DNA of 64,000 bases from positions 1,178,001-1,242,000 of the forward strand of contig NZ_CP107869.1 of the NCBI RefSeq assembly GCF_036013645.1, given 5' to 3'. How positions within the stretch are numbered: position 1 is the first letter of the stretch; each line of letters opens with the position of its first letter. The stretch is from Streptomyces sp. NBC_00490. GTDB lineage: Bacteria; Actinomycetota; Actinomycetes; Streptomycetales; Streptomycetaceae. A model generated the notes under the pieces. It saw only the letters and a program-made list of their open reading frames with translations. It was not told where the DNA came from and did not search any database. The position numbers and the translations under genes were made by a program. Below, piece by piece: positions 1-8,448 of the stretch.

Positions 1-412
1 CCGACGTCGCCGTGTCGACGTGCCCGGCGATGATCGACGTGCCCGCCTCTCCGGGGGTCGCTCCCTTGGCGTGCCAGCCGACGAGGTTGGTGTCGTCGGC
101 CGGGGGCGGTTCGAGCTGCCCCGTGCGGCCGATGGAGAGTTCGGTGAAGGGGGCGTCGACGGAGATCTTCGGAATGAGCAGGCGTACGGGCCTCGATCGC
201 GGCAGATGCTTCCCCGCGGGCTGTGCGGCCGGCGGAGCCGCCGCGGCGGTGTGAGCGGGGCGCGACGGGCGGGGGGCGTCGGACGACGCGGTGTCGGACG
301 CGGTGTCATTGCCGCCGAACAGGCTGATGGCCAGCACCAGGGCGGCCACGGCGCCGATCACCATCACCTTGGTACGGGAAGGGTTGTCTGCGGGGGACGG
401 GGGGACTGCCAT
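1..412 (-). CDS. Class F sortase, C-terminal part outside the window
   Basis: This gene starts at an ATG at 412 and runs leftwards off the window, so the catalytic Cys/Arg half is not visible. What is visible is a short cytoplasmic N-terminus, one hydrophobic segment at about residues 16-35, an Ala/Pro-rich spacer, and then the start of the sortase beta-barrel (RPVRLLIPKISVDAPFTEL, GQLEPP, NLVGWHAKGATPGEAGTSIIAGHVDT). The GWH...PGE...IAGHVDT order is that of actinobacterial class F sortases, and the His of GHVDT is the conserved active-site His. Sortases cleave a C-terminal sorting motif of exported proteins and transfer them to a cell-surface nucleophile. The gene directly upstream (535-1071) encodes a small exported protein with a sorting-signal-like tail and is the obvious substrate candidate. 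Confidence 0.85.
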   Translation of the reverse strand, partial: MAVPPSPADNPSRTKVMVIGAVAALVLAISLFGGNDTASDTASSDAPRPSRPAHTAAAAPPAAQPAGKHLPRSRPVRLLIPKISVDAPFTELSIGRTGQLEPPPADDTNLVGWHAKGATPGEAGTSIIAGHVDTATS

Positions 413-479
413 CGGACACCACCTCACCAGGGCACGGCAGCACATCGGACGAGGGACGGGGCACGGGGAAAACCGGCGG

Positions 480-508
480 GGCCGCCACGCTGCACAGGCG
501 TGGCGGCC
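480..508 (-). terminator. Hairpin between sortase and its upstream partner gene
   Basis: A perfect 11-bp inverted repeat (480-490 with 498-508, 7-nt loop) lies in the 122-nt gap between the stop of the small surface protein gene (535) and the sortase start (412). There is no clear U-tract. It may be an attenuating terminator that gives more substrate than sortase, or an mRNA-stabilising hairpin. Confidence 0.45.
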
Positions 509-534
509 ACAGCGGCTATCGCATCCGGCATGGG

Positions 535-1071
535 TCAGGCCACGCTTCCTGCGGTCTTCCTGCGGCGCACCGAGTACAGACCGGTTCCGACGACGGCCAG
601 GACGGCCAGCCCACCCGCGGTCACGGCAGGCGAGGCCAACGCGCCGCCACCGGTGTGCATGCCGCCGCTGGGCTTCTCCTCCTTGCCGCTCCAGGAGTCG
701 CTGTCCTCCTTGCTCCAGGAGTCGCCGCCGTCCTCCTTGCTCCAGGAGTCCTCCTGCTTACCGCTGCCGGAGTCCTTGCCGTGCTCCTTGTCCTTGTAGG
801 TCTCCGGGTCGAACTTGGGGTCCTTGGCGGTGTCCGAGCCGTCCACGTTCGCCGCGGTCAGGGCCCCACCACCGGTGTGCATGCCACCGCGCGGCGAGTC
901 GTGCTCGGCGTCCTTGCCGTGCTCCTTGCCGTGCTCCTTGTCGTGGTCCTTGCTGTAGGAGGAGTCCGTGTGGTCCTCCCAGTCGTTCCCGGCCGCGTAG
1001 GCGCCAGGAGCGCCGAGGACGAGGACGGTCGAAGCCGCCGCGGTGGCCAGGAGCATGCGAGCAGAGTGCAT
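535..1071 (-). CDS. Small exported surface protein with repeated GGMHTGGGAL motif, probable sortase substrate
   Basis: A 178-residue protein. Residues 1-26 form a Sec signal peptide ending AYA-AGN. The mature part is extremely hydrophilic, with His/Lys/Asp repeats (KEHGKEHGK) and three Ser-Trp-Ser-Lys-Glu-Asp-type units. The motif GGMHTGGGAL occurs twice, once near residue 63 and once near residue 136. The second copy is followed by a hydrophobic stretch (about residues 146-164) and a terminal RRRK cluster. Motif, membrane helix and basic tail is the layout of a cell-wall sorting signal, but no LPXTG or LAXTG is present. It sits immediately upstream of a class F sortase on the same strand. 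Role in the wall is unknown; anchoring by the neighbour sortase is inference. Confidence 0.8.
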   Translation of the reverse strand: MHSARMLLATAAASTVLVLGAPGAYAAGNDWEDHTDSSYSKDHDKEHGKEHGKDAEHDSPRGGMHTGGGALTAANVDGSDTAKDPKFDPETYKDKEHGKDSGSGKQEDSWSKEDGGDSWSKEDSDSWSGKEEKPSGGMHTGGGALASPAVTAGGLAVLAVVGTGLYSVRRRKTAGSVA

Positions 1072-1235
1072 CTGACGTTCCCTCCGTCAAGGGACGGACA
1101 GCTGGCACTTCGTCAGCTGATGTGACCCGCCCTCGACGTGATCCACCGTCAGTCAGCTGACCTGCCGTCACAACTCGGGACGATCACACGGGTGAACCCG
1201 CACGGTTCCCGGCGGCACGACGTCACGACCGCGCG

Positions 1236-1276
1236 ACACGGCCGGCCGACCCCGTCCAGGGGTCGGCCGGCCGTGT
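1236..1276 (-). terminator. Strong intrinsic-type terminator after the flavoprotein gene
   Basis: A perfect 18-bp inverted repeat (1236-1253 with 1259-1276) with a 5-nt loop starts 10 nt beyond the stop codon at 1286. GC-rich hairpins without a T-tract are usual terminators in Streptomyces. Confidence 0.8.
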
Positions 1277-1285
1277 CCTACGAGG

Positions 1286-2956
1286 TCAGACCGCTACCAG
1301 CAGCGTCGTCAGGACGTGGCGCAGTGCCGACTGCGCGTCCGGGTCCGGCCCTGCGGACCGCCAGGCCACGAACCCGTCGGGCCGCACAAGTACGGCGCCG
1401 CCGCGCGCCGTTCCATGGACGGCCGACCAGTCCGTGTCGCCCTCGGGCGTCAGCTCGGCACCGGGAGCGCTGCCCACCCGGTAGGAGGCCAGGGGGACGG
1501 ACATCTCCTCGGCGAGCCGAACGGCGGCCTCGTGCCAGCCACTCGGGTCGTCGGCGTCGCTGAGCAGCACGAACGAGCGTTCGTAGAGATCCAGCGTGGA
1601 GATCCGCTCGCCTTGATGACGTACCGCCAGGTGGGGGGCCCTGCTGCCGGGTTCACCGGACAGGTCGAAGCGTTCCGGTACGACCGGAGCCGCGGGGTCG
1701 GTGCCGACGACGGCGCCCTGCGGATAGCGGTAGCCCAGGACCACGTTGAGGATGCCGCGCTGCGGGCCGCCTCCCCCGCCGCCACCGCCCATGCCGGGCG
1801 GCGGGGCGAACCCGGGGTGGCTGTGCTCGACCGACCGTGCGGCGGCGCGGGCGCTGGTCGCCTCGGCCACCGGGCGCCGCTCGGCGTCGTAGGTGTCCAG
1901 CAGCCCCTCCCCCGCCCATCCGCCGAGCACCGCGGCCAGCTTCCACGCGAGGTTGTGCGCGTCCTGGATGCCGGTGTTGGAGCCGAAGGCCCCGGTGGGG
2001 GACATCTCGTGGGCCGAGTCACCGGCCAGGAAGACCCGCCCGGACCGGTAGCTGCGGGCGACCCTCTGGGCGGCGTTCCAGGGAGCCTTGCCGGTGACCT
2101 GTACGTCGAGGTCGGCCACTCCGACCGCGCGTCTGATGTGCTCGGCACACCGCTCGTCGGTGAACTCCTCCAGGGTCTCGCCGCGTTCCGGGTGCCAGGG
2201 AGCGTGGAAGACCCAGTTCTCGCGGTTGTCCACGGGCAGCAGAGCGCCGTCGGCTTCGGGGTCCGTCAGGTAGCAGACGATGAAGCGGCGGTCGCCCACG
2301 ACATCGGCGAGGCGGCGGGACCGGAAGGTGATGCTGACGTTGCTGAACAGGTCACCAGGACCGCTCTGGGCGATGCCGAGTTGCTCGCGGACGGGGCTGC
2401 GGGGACCGTCCGCCGCGACGAGGTAGTCCGCACGGATGGTGGTGTGCTCGCCCGTGTCCCGGCTCTTGACCACCGCGGTGACGCCGGAGGGATCACTGTC
2501 GAACGACAGCATTTCGGTCCCGTACCGCAGATCGCCGCCGAGCCGCTCGGCGTGCTCGAACAGCACCGGCTCCAGGTCGTTCTGACTGCACAGGCACCAC
2601 GAGCTGGGGCTGAAGCGGGCCAGTGCGCCGCCCGCGTCGATCTCCTTGAAGAGCCACTCGCCCGCGTCGCCGACCAGGGTGGGCGTCTGCAGGATGCCGT
2701 GGTTGTCGTCCAGTGTGGCGGCGGCCTCCCGGATCCCCGGCTCGATGCCGGCCGTCCGGAACAGCTCCATGGTGCGGACGTTGTTGCCCCGCCCACGAGG
2801 GTGGATGGAAGTGCCGGCGTGGCGCTCCACCAACGTGTGCCGTACGCCCAACCGGCCCAGGAACAGGGAGGTCGACAGGCCGACGAGGGAACCGCCGACA
2901 ATGAGGACCGGGACCTGATGGGTCGTGGGGTCGGCTTGATCGTCTGTTTGATTCAT
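1286..2956 (-). CDS. FAD-dependent aromatic-hydroxylase-type monooxygenase
   Basis: A 556-residue class A flavoprotein of the PheA/TfdB type. It has the N-terminal Rossmann dinucleotide motif VLIVGGSLVGLSTSLFLG (about residues 18-34) ending in the ribose-binding Glu (VERH), the middle DG motif (VAADGPRSPVRE), and the second FAD motif FLAGDSAHEMSPTGAFGSN. The C-terminal 160 residues match the thioredoxin-like domain of this family. Members hydroxylate aromatic or polyketide rings with NAD(P)H and O2. A run of eight glycines near residue 393 interrupts the region between the catalytic and C-terminal domains. The ATG start has a clear GGAGG ribosome site. The gene stands alone, with its own terminator and no aromatic biosynthesis or catabolism genes beside it, so its substrate cannot be inferred. 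Confidence 0.88.
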   Translation of the reverse strand: MNQTDDQADPTTHQVPVLIVGGSLVGLSTSLFLGRLGVRHTLVERHAGTSIHPRGRGNNVRTMELFRTAGIEPGIREAAATLDDNHGILQTPTLVGDAGEWLFKEIDAGGALARFSPSSWCLCSQNDLEPVLFEHAERLGGDLRYGTEMLSFDSDPSGVTAVVKSRDTGEHTTIRADYLVAADGPRSPVREQLGIAQSGPGDLFSNVSITFRSRRLADVVGDRRFIVCYLTDPEADGALLPVDNRENWVFHAPWHPERGETLEEFTDERCAEHIRRAVGVADLDVQVTGKAPWNAAQRVARSYRSGRVFLAGDSAHEMSPTGAFGSNTGIQDAHNLAWKLAAVLGGWAGEGLLDTYDAERRPVAEATSARAAARSVEHSHPGFAPPPGMGGGGGGGGPQRGILNVVLGYRYPQGAVVGTDPAAPVVPERFDLSGEPGSRAPHLAVRHQGERISTLDLYERSFVLLSDADDPSGWHEAAVRLAEEMSVPLASYRVGSAPGAELTPEGDTDWSAVHGTARGGAVLVRPDGFVAWRSAGPDPDAQSALRHVLTTLLVAV

Positions 2957-3246
2957 GGCTCGCCTCCAGCGCGTCGTGTCCGTCGACTCGGCCGGGTAAG
3001 GCCGCGAGCCTCATCCATGCCCCGCGCTGCGATCACAGGCCCAAGCTTCACCCACTCAACGCGCCCGGTTCGCCGAGTCGGCGGACACCTCCGCGATCCG
3101 GAACCTGACGCGGCGTGAGGGCGCCCTGCTCACCGGCGATCTGACGGTTCGACGGTGTGCGGCGCGGAAAGCAGGACGGCGTGCGGCCTGGGCGGTGGCC
3201 GCTCAGGCCGACTCGAACGATCGACACAGCCGACTGGAACGGAGCG

Positions 3247-4686
3247 TCAGGCCGGGCGGACCGCACCCTTGATCGCCGACTGGCCGGCGAAGAACACCGA
3301 CTCCTCACGGATGGTCGCTCCCGGGCCCGGGGCGTGGATCATCATGCCGTCCCCGCTCCAGATGCCCACGTGGCTGAGGTCGTCGTGGAAGAAGACCAGG
3401 TCTCCCACCCGGACCTCGGCGAGGGAGATCTGCATCCCCACTCCCCACTGGGCCTGGAGGGTCCGGGGCAGCGTGACGCCTGCCGCCTTCCATGCGGCCT
3501 GGGTGAGACCGGGGGCGTCGTACGATCCCGGCCCGACCGCGCCCCAGACACAGGGCCGACCGATCTGCGCCCGGGCGAAGGCGATCACGCGCTCGGCCTG
3601 GGTGCTGTGGCCCGGGTCCACCGGCAGCCAGGAGGGGGCTTCGGGTGCCATGGAGGTGACCGGCGCCGTCGGGGCGGCAGCCACCGGCGGTGCGGCGTAG
3701 GCGTAGGCGGGTGCGGCGGCCGTCTCGATGGGGACCGCCAGGACAGGGGCCGCCAAGGCGGACGCAGAGACGTTCGTCAGGCCGGCGCCGTACGTCGAGG
3801 TGATCACGTCGGCCGGTCGGCCGACGGTGTAGGCAGGGGTGGGGTCGACCGACAGAGGCATGGCGTACGTCGCGGTCGCGTCGGTCGCGGGGCCAGCACC
3901 GTACGTCTCCGCGCCGTACGTCTCCGCGCCGAGCGCAGGAAGCTCCGCCTGGTAGTGACCCGCAGGGGTGGGGTCTGGGGCGATGGGCCATGTCGCGGCG
4001 GGCTCCGGGGCGGGGTCTGGGGCGGTGGGCCAGATCGCGGTGAGCTCCGGAGCGGGCTCCGCGGCGGGCTCCGGGGCCGGCTGGTACAGCGGCCACGCCG
4101 CCCCGTCGCCGCCGAGGACCGGCTGCGCTCCGGTGTGCCAGGCACTCTCGTCCCACCGGGACTCGACTGCCGCGGGCGCCTCGACGGGTGGGGCGGGCAG
4201 CTCCGGAAGGAATCCTGTGGTCGGCTCCTGAGCTGATCCGCCGGTCAACTCCCGTACGGCGCGCGTGGGCGGCTTGGGCGCTTCGAGGGCGAGGGGTTGC
4301 GCGGGACGTTCCGTCGGGAGTGCGGGCCGCGCCTGCTGGGGTGCGCGATCGGGACGGGCGGGCGTCCTTCTCCCCGGCTGCGATACCGGCACGGTCGGAC
4401 CCAGCTTGGCGCGGGCGGCGTCGAACCACTGCCGGGCAAGGGCACCGACCGCGGGCTGCATGTCCTCCTGGGACCGCTCACGGCCCCCCGCCCCCCGCTG
4501 GCGCGGGATCGCGGCGGCGCGGGTCGCGTTGAAGGTGCCGGTGTCGCTCTCCGCCCGGTCGTAGAAGCTGTCGATCTTGCGCTGGACCTCGTCGCGGCTC
4601 GGCCCCTCACCCTCCCCTGGGAGAAGGGAGCCGCCCCGGCCCGAGAAAGGGGTCACTTCGGGGGGCGAGGTTCGTTCCGGCGCCAT
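3247..4686 (-). CDS. NlpC/P60-domain protein lacking the catalytic cysteine
   Basis: A 479-residue protein. Residues 30-60 resemble the helical segment (VQRKIDSFYDRAESDT) found at the front of secreted Streptomyces NlpC/P60 hydrolases, but no signal peptide precedes it. About 280 residues of Pro/Ala-rich low-complexity sequence follow, including TYGAETYGA and PTAPDPAPEP repeats. The C-terminal 120 residues are an NlpC/P60 domain (VIAFARAQIGRPCVWGAVGP; VGDLVFFHDDLSHVGIWSGDGMMIHAPGPG). The nucleophile position, normally D-C-S-G, reads D-A-P-G (GAC GCC CCC GGT at about 3512-3523), while the His residues are kept. It is therefore probably a binding or scaffold protein, not a peptidoglycan endopeptidase. 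The start has an AAAGGAG site. A weak 6-bp hairpin at 3183-3202 could be its terminator. Confidence 0.85.
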   Translation of the reverse strand: MAPERTSPPEVTPFSGRGGSLLPGEGEGPSRDEVQRKIDSFYDRAESDTGTFNATRAAAIPRQRGAGGRERSQEDMQPAVGALARQWFDAARAKLGPTVPVSQPGRRTPARPDRAPQQARPALPTERPAQPLALEAPKPPTRAVRELTGGSAQEPTTGFLPELPAPPVEAPAAVESRWDESAWHTGAQPVLGGDGAAWPLYQPAPEPAAEPAPELTAIWPTAPDPAPEPAATWPIAPDPTPAGHYQAELPALGAETYGAETYGAGPATDATATYAMPLSVDPTPAYTVGRPADVITSTYGAGLTNVSASALAAPVLAVPIETAAAPAYAYAAPPVAAAPTAPVTSMAPEAPSWLPVDPGHSTQAERVIAFARAQIGRPCVWGAVGPGSYDAPGLTQAAWKAAGVTLPRTLQAQWGVGMQISLAEVRVGDLVFFHDDLSHVGIWSGDGMMIHAPGPGATIREESVFFAGQSAIKGAVRPA

Positions 4687-5004
4687 GGAAACGGCACTCC
4701 TTTCGTACGAGAGTGCACAAGACCGCCTGCCTGTCGGAGGGAGTCGTGCAGACAGTGACCAACTTAGCCAACTTGTAAGCCTTCCGTGAAGATCGAAGCA
4801 CTAAATGCCCGATATGCTTCTGTGACCTTCGCCCCTCCAATTCCTGTCTCACCGCGATCCGTTGACCGACTGAAGGAAATTCCTGGATACCTGGGGATGG
4901 ACGAGGCGCACACCCGTGGCGGGCTGTGCAGGAATCCTGAACTTCGTTTTGCCGGACCGGCAACAAGAGTGGCAACCCCGGGCACGGTCGGAGACCGTGG
5001 GCTC
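4687..5004. other. Divergent intergenic region, no gene seen
   Basis: This 318-nt gap lies between the NlpC/P60 gene (minus) and the methyltransferase (plus). Part of it is less GC-rich than the surroundings (about 4755-4830), as expected for promoters. An open frame upstream of the methyltransferase reaches ATG 4786, but its first 73 codons show no family similarity, so I treat it as non-coding. I looked for a c-di-AMP-type (ydaO) riboswitch, often found before wall hydrolase genes, and did not recognise one. Confidence 0.5.
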
Positions 5005-5664
5005 GTGACCGACAACATCGCAGCAGGACCACACACCGACGGATACCTCGGAGACCCCGCCGTGCGGGCAGAGTGGGACGACCGTTACACCGAGCGACAA
5101 CAGTTGTGGAGCGGCCGGCCCAACGGTGCGCTCGTGGCCGAGGTCGCCGGCCTCACCCCCGGGCGCGTGCTCGACGTCGGCTGCGGCGAGGGCGCGGACG
5201 CCGTCTGGCTCGCCCGCGGCGGCTGGGACGTGACCGCGCTCGAGGTCTCCGGCGTGGCCCTGGAGCGGGCGGCCGGGCACGCCCGGGACGCCGGCGTCGC
5301 CATTCGCTGGGTCCACGCCGCACTCACCGAGGCAGCGCTCCCGCCGGCCTCCTTCGATCTGGTCTCCGCGCAGTACCCGGCGCTGCTGCGCACCCCTGAC
5401 GCCGCCGCCGAGCGGGCACTGCTCGCGGCCGTCGCACCCGGGGGCGTACTGCTGCTCGTCCACCACGCGGGGATGGACACCCAGCACGCCGACGACGGCG
5501 GCTTCGACCCGGCCGACTATGTCTGGCCCTCGATGGTCGCCGACCTCCTCGACGACGACTGGGAAATCGAGGTGGACGAGCAACGGCCACGCGTGGCACC
5601 CGACGGCGGCGCCGGCGCGCACCACACCGACGACCTGGTACTGCGCGCACGCCGACTGCGCTGA
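5005..5664 (+). CDS. Class I SAM-dependent methyltransferase
   Basis: A 219-residue cytoplasmic methyltransferase. SAM-binding motif I is VLDVGCGEGADAVWLARGG (about residues 53-71), followed by the acidic end of strand 2 (VTALEVS) and the post-II segment FDLVSAQYPAL. The length and the GCGEGADA form resemble TehB/Methyltransf_25 proteins that act on small molecules. I chose GTG 5005 because a GGAG site lies about 11 nt upstream and because homology begins about there. A longer reading from ATG 4786 adds 73 unconvincing residues. Substrate unknown. It converges with the phosphatase gene downstream. Confidence 0.82.
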   Translation: MTDNIAAGPHTDGYLGDPAVRAEWDDRYTERQQLWSGRPNGALVAEVAGLTPGRVLDVGCGEGADAVWLARGGWDVTALEVSGVALERAAGHARDAGVAIRWVHAALTEAALPPASFDLVSAQYPALLRTPDAAAERALLAAVAPGGVLLLVHHAGMDTQHADDGGFDPADYVWPSMVADLLDDDWEIEVDEQRPRVAPDGGAGAHHTDDLVLRARRLR

Positions 5665-5686
5665 GATCCTCGCTCAGGCAGGACTG

Positions 5687-7396
5687 TCAGACGGTGACGT
5701 GCTGCGCGACATGGCACAGCAGGAGGCACACGTCGTCGTCGCGTTCGGAGTCGCTCAGCAGCGGGTCCAGGACGCGGTCCGCCGAGCCGTCCAGGTCTTC
5801 CAGTTCCGCGGGTCCGAACGTCGCGAGCGCGTCCGCGAGGCGGGCGATGCCCGGATCGATTCCCTGGGCGCGGCGTTCGACGAGGCCGTCGGTGTAGAGG
5901 GCCAGGGTCGAGCCGGGCGGCAGGTCGACGGTGTGGTCCTCGATCTGCTGGTTCAGCGGGATGCCCAGCATCGCGCCGGGCTTGGCGTCCAGCGTGTGCA
6001 CCTGGCCGTCGGGGGTCCGCAGCACCGGCGGCGGGTGGCCCGCGGCCGCCCAGGTCAGGGTGGGCTCGTCGGGGTGGAAGCGGGCTATGACGGCGGTGGC
6101 GTACAGGTCGGGCTGCAGATGGTGCAGGAAATTGTGCAGCCGGGTCAGCAGGGTGCCGGGGCTGCTGCCGTCCACGGCGTATGCGCGCAGGGCGGTGCGC
6201 AGTTGGCTCATCATGACGGCGGCGCGCAGTCCGTGTCCGGTGACGTCGCCGATGACGGCGACCAGTGAGCCGTCGGGCTGGCGGAACGCGTCGTACCAGT
6301 CGCCGCCGATGTTCAGCCCGTGGGTGGCCGGCAGATAGCGGGCGGCGAGTCGGAGCGCCGGTGTGGTCGGCAGGTCCGTGAGCAGGGCCCGCTGGAGCGT
6401 CTCGGCGATGTCGCGGTTGCGCTCGAAACGCCGGGCGTTGTCGATCGCGATGCTGGCGCGGCGGGCGAACTCGATGAGCATGACCGCGTCGTCGGGGTCC
6501 CAGCGGTCGCCGGGCGGCGCCAGGGTCAGCACTCCCAGCGGTGCCCGGCGGGTGGGCAACGGGACGCACAGCAGCGGACGTTCGGGGTCGAGTGCCGAGG
6601 GCGGCTGCTCGTCGACGCCGGGCAGTCCGCCGGGTTCGAGTGCCGCGTACTGCGGCCGACCGGTGCGGGCCGCGGTCACGGCGGCGGCGGGATGCGGGGT
6701 CGCGGGGCGCCGCTCGTCGTCGCCGTCGAACAGCCAGATGTCGACGCTGCGGGCGTACTCCGGTACGAGCAGCTCCGGGAGCCGGCGGACGACCTCGTCA
6801 TGGTTGAGGGAGGTCAGGGCCGCGCTGGCGTCGGCCAGGAAGGTGAGGCGCCGACGGGCGTCCTCGGCCTGCCGGCGAGCCCTGTGCTCGGCGGCGAACG
6901 CCTCCCTCTGTGCCTGTCCGGCGGCGTCCAGTTCCGCGTGCAGGGCCAGCACGCCCTGATTGGTCTGATGCAGTTCCTCCCGGTGGAAGGCCACCAGTTG
7001 TTCCTGCTCGGCGAGTCGGTCCAGCAGGACGCCCGCGTCCTCGTCGGCGTCCAACAGCGACTCGGCCAGGACCTCCGGGGAGTCCGGCACCGACCCGTCC
7101 TCCGCGATCGGCGTCCTGGCGCAGGGGACGCTCGTACGCCACGGGGGATGTGCGGCCGGGTCCGCTGCGGTGACCGTGACGTGCAGGTGCGCCTGTTCGG
7201 CGGCTGTCCCGGTCACGTACAGGGTGAGCAGCCAGGAGCCGCCCTTGGCCAGGCACTGGCGCAGGTGGGCGCTGAGTGCCGAGGTGAGACGGGTGCGCTG
7301 AAGCGGTGACAGTCCGTACGCCGAGGCCAGGCGCGCGGTGGCGATGCGCGCCAGGGCCGCGTCGGTGACGGTGTCGATCGGCCAGGTGTGCTTCAA
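5687..7396 (-). CDS. RsbU-like PP2C (SpoIIE) phosphatase with GAF domain
   Basis: A 569-residue protein that ends the stressosome-type operon. The N-terminal 90 residues look like a worn GHKL ATPase fold. A coiled coil (about 125-175, EQLVAFHREELHQTN...) and a GAF domain (about 185-330) follow. The C-terminal PP2C/SpoIIE domain has GGDWYDAF, VIGDVTGHGLRAAVMM, WAAAGHPPPVL and a terminal DDDVCLLL, which supply the metal-binding Asp residues. In the Rsb scheme this enzyme dephosphorylates a STAS anti-sigma antagonist once RsbT is released to it. The start is TTG at 7396, overlapping the previous stop by 4 nt (TTGA) with a GGAGGGG site, so translation is probably coupled. Confidence 0.88.
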   Translation of the reverse strand: MKHTWPIDTVTDAALARIATARLASAYGLSPLQRTRLTSALSAHLRQCLAKGGSWLLTLYVTGTAAEQAHLHVTVTAADPAAHPPWRTSVPCARTPIAEDGSVPDSPEVLAESLLDADEDAGVLLDRLAEQEQLVAFHREELHQTNQGVLALHAELDAAGQAQREAFAAEHRARRQAEDARRRLTFLADASAALTSLNHDEVVRRLPELLVPEYARSVDIWLFDGDDERRPATPHPAAAVTAARTGRPQYAALEPGGLPGVDEQPPSALDPERPLLCVPLPTRRAPLGVLTLAPPGDRWDPDDAVMLIEFARRASIAIDNARRFERNRDIAETLQRALLTDLPTTPALRLAARYLPATHGLNIGGDWYDAFRQPDGSLVAVIGDVTGHGLRAAVMMSQLRTALRAYAVDGSSPGTLLTRLHNFLHHLQPDLYATAVIARFHPDEPTLTWAAAGHPPPVLRTPDGQVHTLDAKPGAMLGIPLNQQIEDHTVDLPPGSTLALYTDGLVERRAQGIDPGIARLADALATFGPAELEDLDGSADRVLDPLLSDSERDDDVCLLLCHVAQHVTV

Positions 7397-8448
7397 CGCC
7401 CCTCCCCCGATGCCTGAGTCAGGACCGCCACGGTGGTGTCGTCACGGGCCGGCCGGGCGGCACTGCCGCTGTCGCGCAGGGTGACCGCCGCCATCACGGC
7501 GGGATCGGCGAAGAGCAGATCCGGTGCGGACGGCGGCCTCTGACGGCTGGGCAGGCCGTCGCTGTGCAGGAGCAGCACCCGGTCGGCTCCCCAGGGTCTG
7601 CGGTCCTCGTGCATCGTCCGCGGCCGGTGGACGCCGACGATGCCGGGGCGGGACAGCAGGGCGTGCCAGGCATCCTCCTCCCACAGCCAGGCCCCCACGT
7701 TCCCGAGGCCGGCGAAACGGAGCGTGCCGGTGCCGGTGTCGACCTGGGCCACGGCCACGGCGGCACCCCGGGTGCCGCGCAGAGCGGTGTCGAGGTGGCG
7801 CAGGAGTTCTGCCGGGTCGAGGTGGGCCGATCCGCGCAGCGCCTTCACGGCCGCCGTCGAGGCGTGCGCCGCCTGAGATCCGTGGCCCAGTCCGTCGGCC
7901 AGCATCAGCGTCACGCGGTCGCCGGCCCTGACCCGGGCCCAGGCGTCCCCGGAGTGTTCGGCTCCGCCGAAGGGCAGGTTGACGCCGCCCGCCCGCAGTC
8001 CGCCCGGCCCTGGTGCGGTGCCCTGTGCGGCGGGACCGATGCGGGCCAGCGCCACCGTGCCCCGGCCCGGGGTGCTGTGTACGGCGAAGGCGTCGGCGAC
8101 GCGTCGGCAGGTGCCCAGGCCCGCGCCCAGGGAACGGGCCGTCGTGAAGCCGTCGCTCAGGGCGGTGGTGACGTCGGGTATGCCGGGACCGTGGTCGATC
8201 GCCGCGATCTGGACGAACCGGGTGGAGTCGTCGCCGTCCGCCGGTTCCGGCTCGGGCACCACGTCGAGCAGCAGCCGGCCTCCGCGGGCGTGCTTGAGGA
8301 GGTTCGTCGCCAGTTCGGTCGCCACCAGGGCGGCGGCCGCGGTCTGTGCCTCGTCGAGTCCGGCCAGGGTCGCCGCGTGCTCGGCGGCGACCCTGGCATC
8401 CCGTACCCGGGTGGAATCGTGGACCGGTACGTCCCAGACGCGCGGCAT
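7393..8448 (-). CDS. Fused GHKL ATPase and PP2C phosphatase
   Basis: A 351-residue fusion. Residues 1-135 are an RsbT/RsbW-like ATP-binding domain with an N-box-like VATELATNLLKHA and a DHGPGI G1 box, then LGAGLGTCRRVADAF. Residues 165-351 are a compact PP2C domain resembling RsbX (RVTLMLADGLGHGSQAAHASTAAV, RFAGLGNVGAWLW, LLLHSDGL, DDTTVAVL). RsbX in Bacillus resets the stressosome by dephosphorylating RsbR and RsbS. Here the phosphatase is joined to a kinase-like domain, so opposing activities may be in one chain. It starts at an ATG that overlaps the RsbT stop (ATGA). Confidence 0.88.
   Translation of the reverse strand: MPRVWDVPVHDSTRVRDARVAAEHAATLAGLDEAQTAAAALVATELATNLLKHARGGRLLLDVVPEPEPADGDDSTRFVQIAAIDHGPGIPDVTTALSDGFTTARSLGAGLGTCRRVADAFAVHSTPGRGTVALARIGPAAQGTAPGPGGLRAGGVNLPFGGAEHSGDAWARVRAGDRVTLMLADGLGHGSQAAHASTAAVKALRGSAHLDPAELLRHLDTALRGTRGAAVAVAQVDTGTGTLRFAGLGNVGAWLWEEDAWHALLSRPGIVGVHRPRTMHEDRRPWGADRVLLLHSDGLPSRQRPPSAPDLLFADPAVMAAVTLRDSGSAARPARDDTTVAVLTQASGEGR

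Noticed and set aside
1316..3118. 600-residue plus-strand open frame opposite the flavoprotein gene
   Set aside because: Antisense shadow. The minus strand has a complete FAD monooxygenase with all motifs, while this frame is low-complexity with no family likeness.
4687..4990. c-di-AMP riboswitch before the NlpC/P60 gene
   Set aside because: I could not find the conserved core expected of the ydaO type. A covariance-model search would be decisive.
4786..5004. N-terminal extension of the methyltransferase
   Set aside because: No similarity to the family and different base composition; GTG 5005 has a ribosome site and fits the family length.
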